A stretch of DNA of 64,000 nucleotides, from NCBI RefSeq assembly GCF_001625695.1, contig NZ_AUXY01000001.1, forward strand, positions 51,780 through 115,779, given 5' to 3'. The stretch is from Pseudoalteromonas luteoviolacea H33-S (GTDB taxonomy: Bacteria > Pseudomonadota > Gammaproteobacteria > Enterobacterales > Alteromonadaceae). The notes under the pieces are model-generated. The model was given only the letters and a program-made list of their open reading frames with translations, had not been told where the DNA came from and searched no databases. Each line of letters opens with the position of its first letter. Position 1 is the first letter of the stretch. A program made the position numbers and the translations under genes. This document shows, one piece after another, positions 62,550-64,000 of the stretch.

Positions 62550-63897
62550 GTTCACTGCCGAACAGGCAGCTTAGAAATGTTAGAGCGTTTTTGCATTCTA
62601 ACTCCTGTAGTTCACTGCCGAACAGGCAGCTTAGAAAAGACAGCATTCTGAGCGCAGGCGGCGCTGATTGTTCACTGCCGAACAGGCAGCTTAGAAATGA
62701 AGGTTTTGAGCATGTTGGTGCTGTACTACGTTCACTGCCGAACAGGCAGCTTAGAAATATCCAGTTCATACCAAGTGTGTACGCATTCCGTTCACTGCCG
62801 AACAGGCAGCTTAGAAACAAACCCTCGTTTTGGGTCATATTGCGTATCAGTTCACTGCCGAACAGGCAGCTTAGAAACCTTGCGCTATAGATACAGTAGG
62901 ACTTGAGAAGTTCACTGCCGAACAGGCAGCTTAGAAACTAACGTTCGCAACGCTCTGATTGTCGTCAATGTTCACTGCCGAACAGGCAGCTTAGAAATTG
63001 CCGCCTTAAGCTCTGTAGCTTCTGCTAATGTTCACTGCCGAACAGGCAGCTTAGAAAAAATATCGTGGAGAAAATTGCGTCTGCACAGCGTTCACTGCCG
63101 AACAGGCAGCTTAGAAAAATCACCATGCTCACATTTCTAACACTCATTGGTTCACTGCCGAACAGGCAGCTTAGAAATTTGCAAGTGGCTGCAGACTTTG
63201 AAGCACAGAGTTCACTGCCGAACAGGCAGCTTAGAAATAATTATCAGCGTAGTCATGTGCACTTTCAAAGTTCACTGCCGAACAGGCAGCTTAGAAAATG
63301 CGGGAGATTATTTGCTCACCATTCGGCCCGTTCACTGCCGAACAGGCAGCTTAGAAATACCTGAAAATAAGCAAACTTATAACCCGCTTGTTCACTGCCG
63401 AACAGGCAGCTTAGAAAAAAAAGAAAAGGCGCGACAACCTGAAGAGTTGGTTCACTGCCGAACAGGCAGCTTAGAAAACAAAACACAGGGGTTAGCTCTC
63501 AATTATTCAGTTCACTGCCGAACAGGCAGCTTAGAAAGAGTAAATACCACGCTAACAGCCCAAAATATAGTTCACTGCCGAACAGGCAGCTTAGAAAAGT
63601 GTGATTCCCACACATCGACACTTAAAGCCGTTCACTGCCGAACAGGCAGCTTAGAAATAAAAAAGCTCGTAGTGTGGTAGTGGTATATAGTTCACTGCCG
63701 AACAGGCAGCTTAGAAATGATGGTTTATACGGCTCTCAATCACTACCCAGTTCACTGCCGAACAGGCAGCTTAGAAAAGCTTGCAAATGTTTATGTTCAG
63801 TATCAAAAGGTTCACTGCCGAACAGGCAGCTTAGAAATGTTGACGATTGAACAGCAAGTTGAACAAAGCGTTCACTGCCGCACAGGCAGCTTAGGTG
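62550..63897 (+). CRISPR. Type I-F CRISPR array, 23 repeats and 22 spacers
   Basis: Repeats of 28 bases begin every 60 bases from 62550 to 63870, so every spacer is exactly 32 bases. The repeat begins GTTCACTGCCG and ends CAGCTTAGAAA, with a CTGCC/GGCAG stem suited to Cas6f (Csy4), as in type I-F systems. The first 22 repeats are identical; the last has one internal change (A to C at repeat position 12) and an altered 3' end, marking the leader-distal end. No cas gene lies within the window on either side. Confidence 0.98.
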
Positions 63898-64000
63898 ATG
63901 AGTGACCGAAACGAAGTTTCGCAGCGCGAAGAAGTGAGGTCATGGATGACCGATGTAACCAAGCTCCATGGATGGATTTCAGCTCCGTATTGGAACTATT
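63898..64000. other. Post-array sequence with short hairpins
   Basis: Non-coding so far as visible. Contains CGAAAC-GAA-GTTTCG and GGTCAT-GG-ATGACC hairpins and the word CATGGATG. The latter occurs in intergenic repeats of marine gammaproteobacteria as far as I recall, so this may be a repeat element at the array's edge; it is cut by the window. Confidence 0.35.

Noticed and set aside
62534..63905. Long ORFs across the CRISPR array on both strands
   Set aside because: They are artefacts of the 60-base period, which keeps the frame open and repeats the same translated words.
62341..64000. Tn7-like CRISPR transposon (type I-F3)
   Set aside because: No TniQ, Tns or Cas8f-like gene is in the window, and all intact repeats are identical in the ordinary I-F form.
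1..64000. tRNA, rRNA or known riboswitch genes
   Set aside because: None recognised by eye on either strand; a covariance-model scan would be needed to exclude small RNAs.

Overview
The window looks like chromosomal DNA of a marine gammaproteobacterium of the Alteromonadales, most likely Pseudoalteromonas or a close relative. This rests on the moderately AT-rich composition, the many TTG/GTG starts and the gene families seen: SbcCD, a DUF3649/PepSY/DUF3325 iron set, a peroxiredoxin-glutaredoxin fusion, PhoX, a periplasmic M3 dipeptidase and a type I-F CRISPR repeat. No search could be run, so every assignment comes from motifs and family knowledge.

Layout. 1-9.5 kb: a metallophosphoesterase cut by the left edge, a DUF6702 protein, sbcD-sbcC, a methyltransferase and a Blc lipocalin. 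9.6-13.2 kb: a PhoX-type lipoprotein with a collagen-like linker and a two-haem cytochrome lipoprotein. 13.2-13.9 kb: a gene-free stretch between two converging genes that holds an array of one ~20-bp motif. 13.9-16.1 kb: a Fur-type iron operon. 16.4-25.7 kb: mixed housekeeping and accessory genes, including a ribbon-helix-helix gene overlapping a 38-residue lysine-rich peptide gene. 25.7-31.6 kb: a dihydrolipoyl-dehydrogenase-like flavoprotein, the peroxiredoxin-glutaredoxin fusion, an orphan TPR histidine kinase and an 11-turn beta-solenoid lipoprotein. 31.8-55.5 kb: many short single-gene units (acetyltransferases, DJ-1, GrpB, SDR, pirin, M3 and M48 peptidases, VanX-like dipeptidase, secreted LNS2 phosphatase, cupin and GrpB fusions). 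56.1-57.8 kb: a small accessory block (XRE regulator, unknown protein, ribbon-helix-helix protein, two-TM protein). 58.1-62.3 kb: a two-subunit ABC exporter with a possible leader peptide, then a secreted peptide with six symmetrically spaced cysteines. 62.5-63.9 kb: a type I-F CRISPR array of 23 repeats with no cas genes in view.

The most unusual signal is the motif AGATCANNATTTTACTAA between about 13.28 and 13.84 kb. Nine direct copies and one inverted copy lie in a convergent intergenic region, so they are unlikely to be promoter operators. Seven successive spacings (31, 62, 105, 42, 31, 42, 42 bp) are close to whole multiples of the 10.5-bp helical turn, and each copy carries a GATC site. 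Further copies lie in nearby coding sequence and become rarer with distance. This suggests a phased protein-binding locus, for example an iteron, titration, centromere-like or IHF-type nucleoid site, which I cannot match to a described element. Second in interest is the ABC exporter pair with the Cys-rich secreted peptide.
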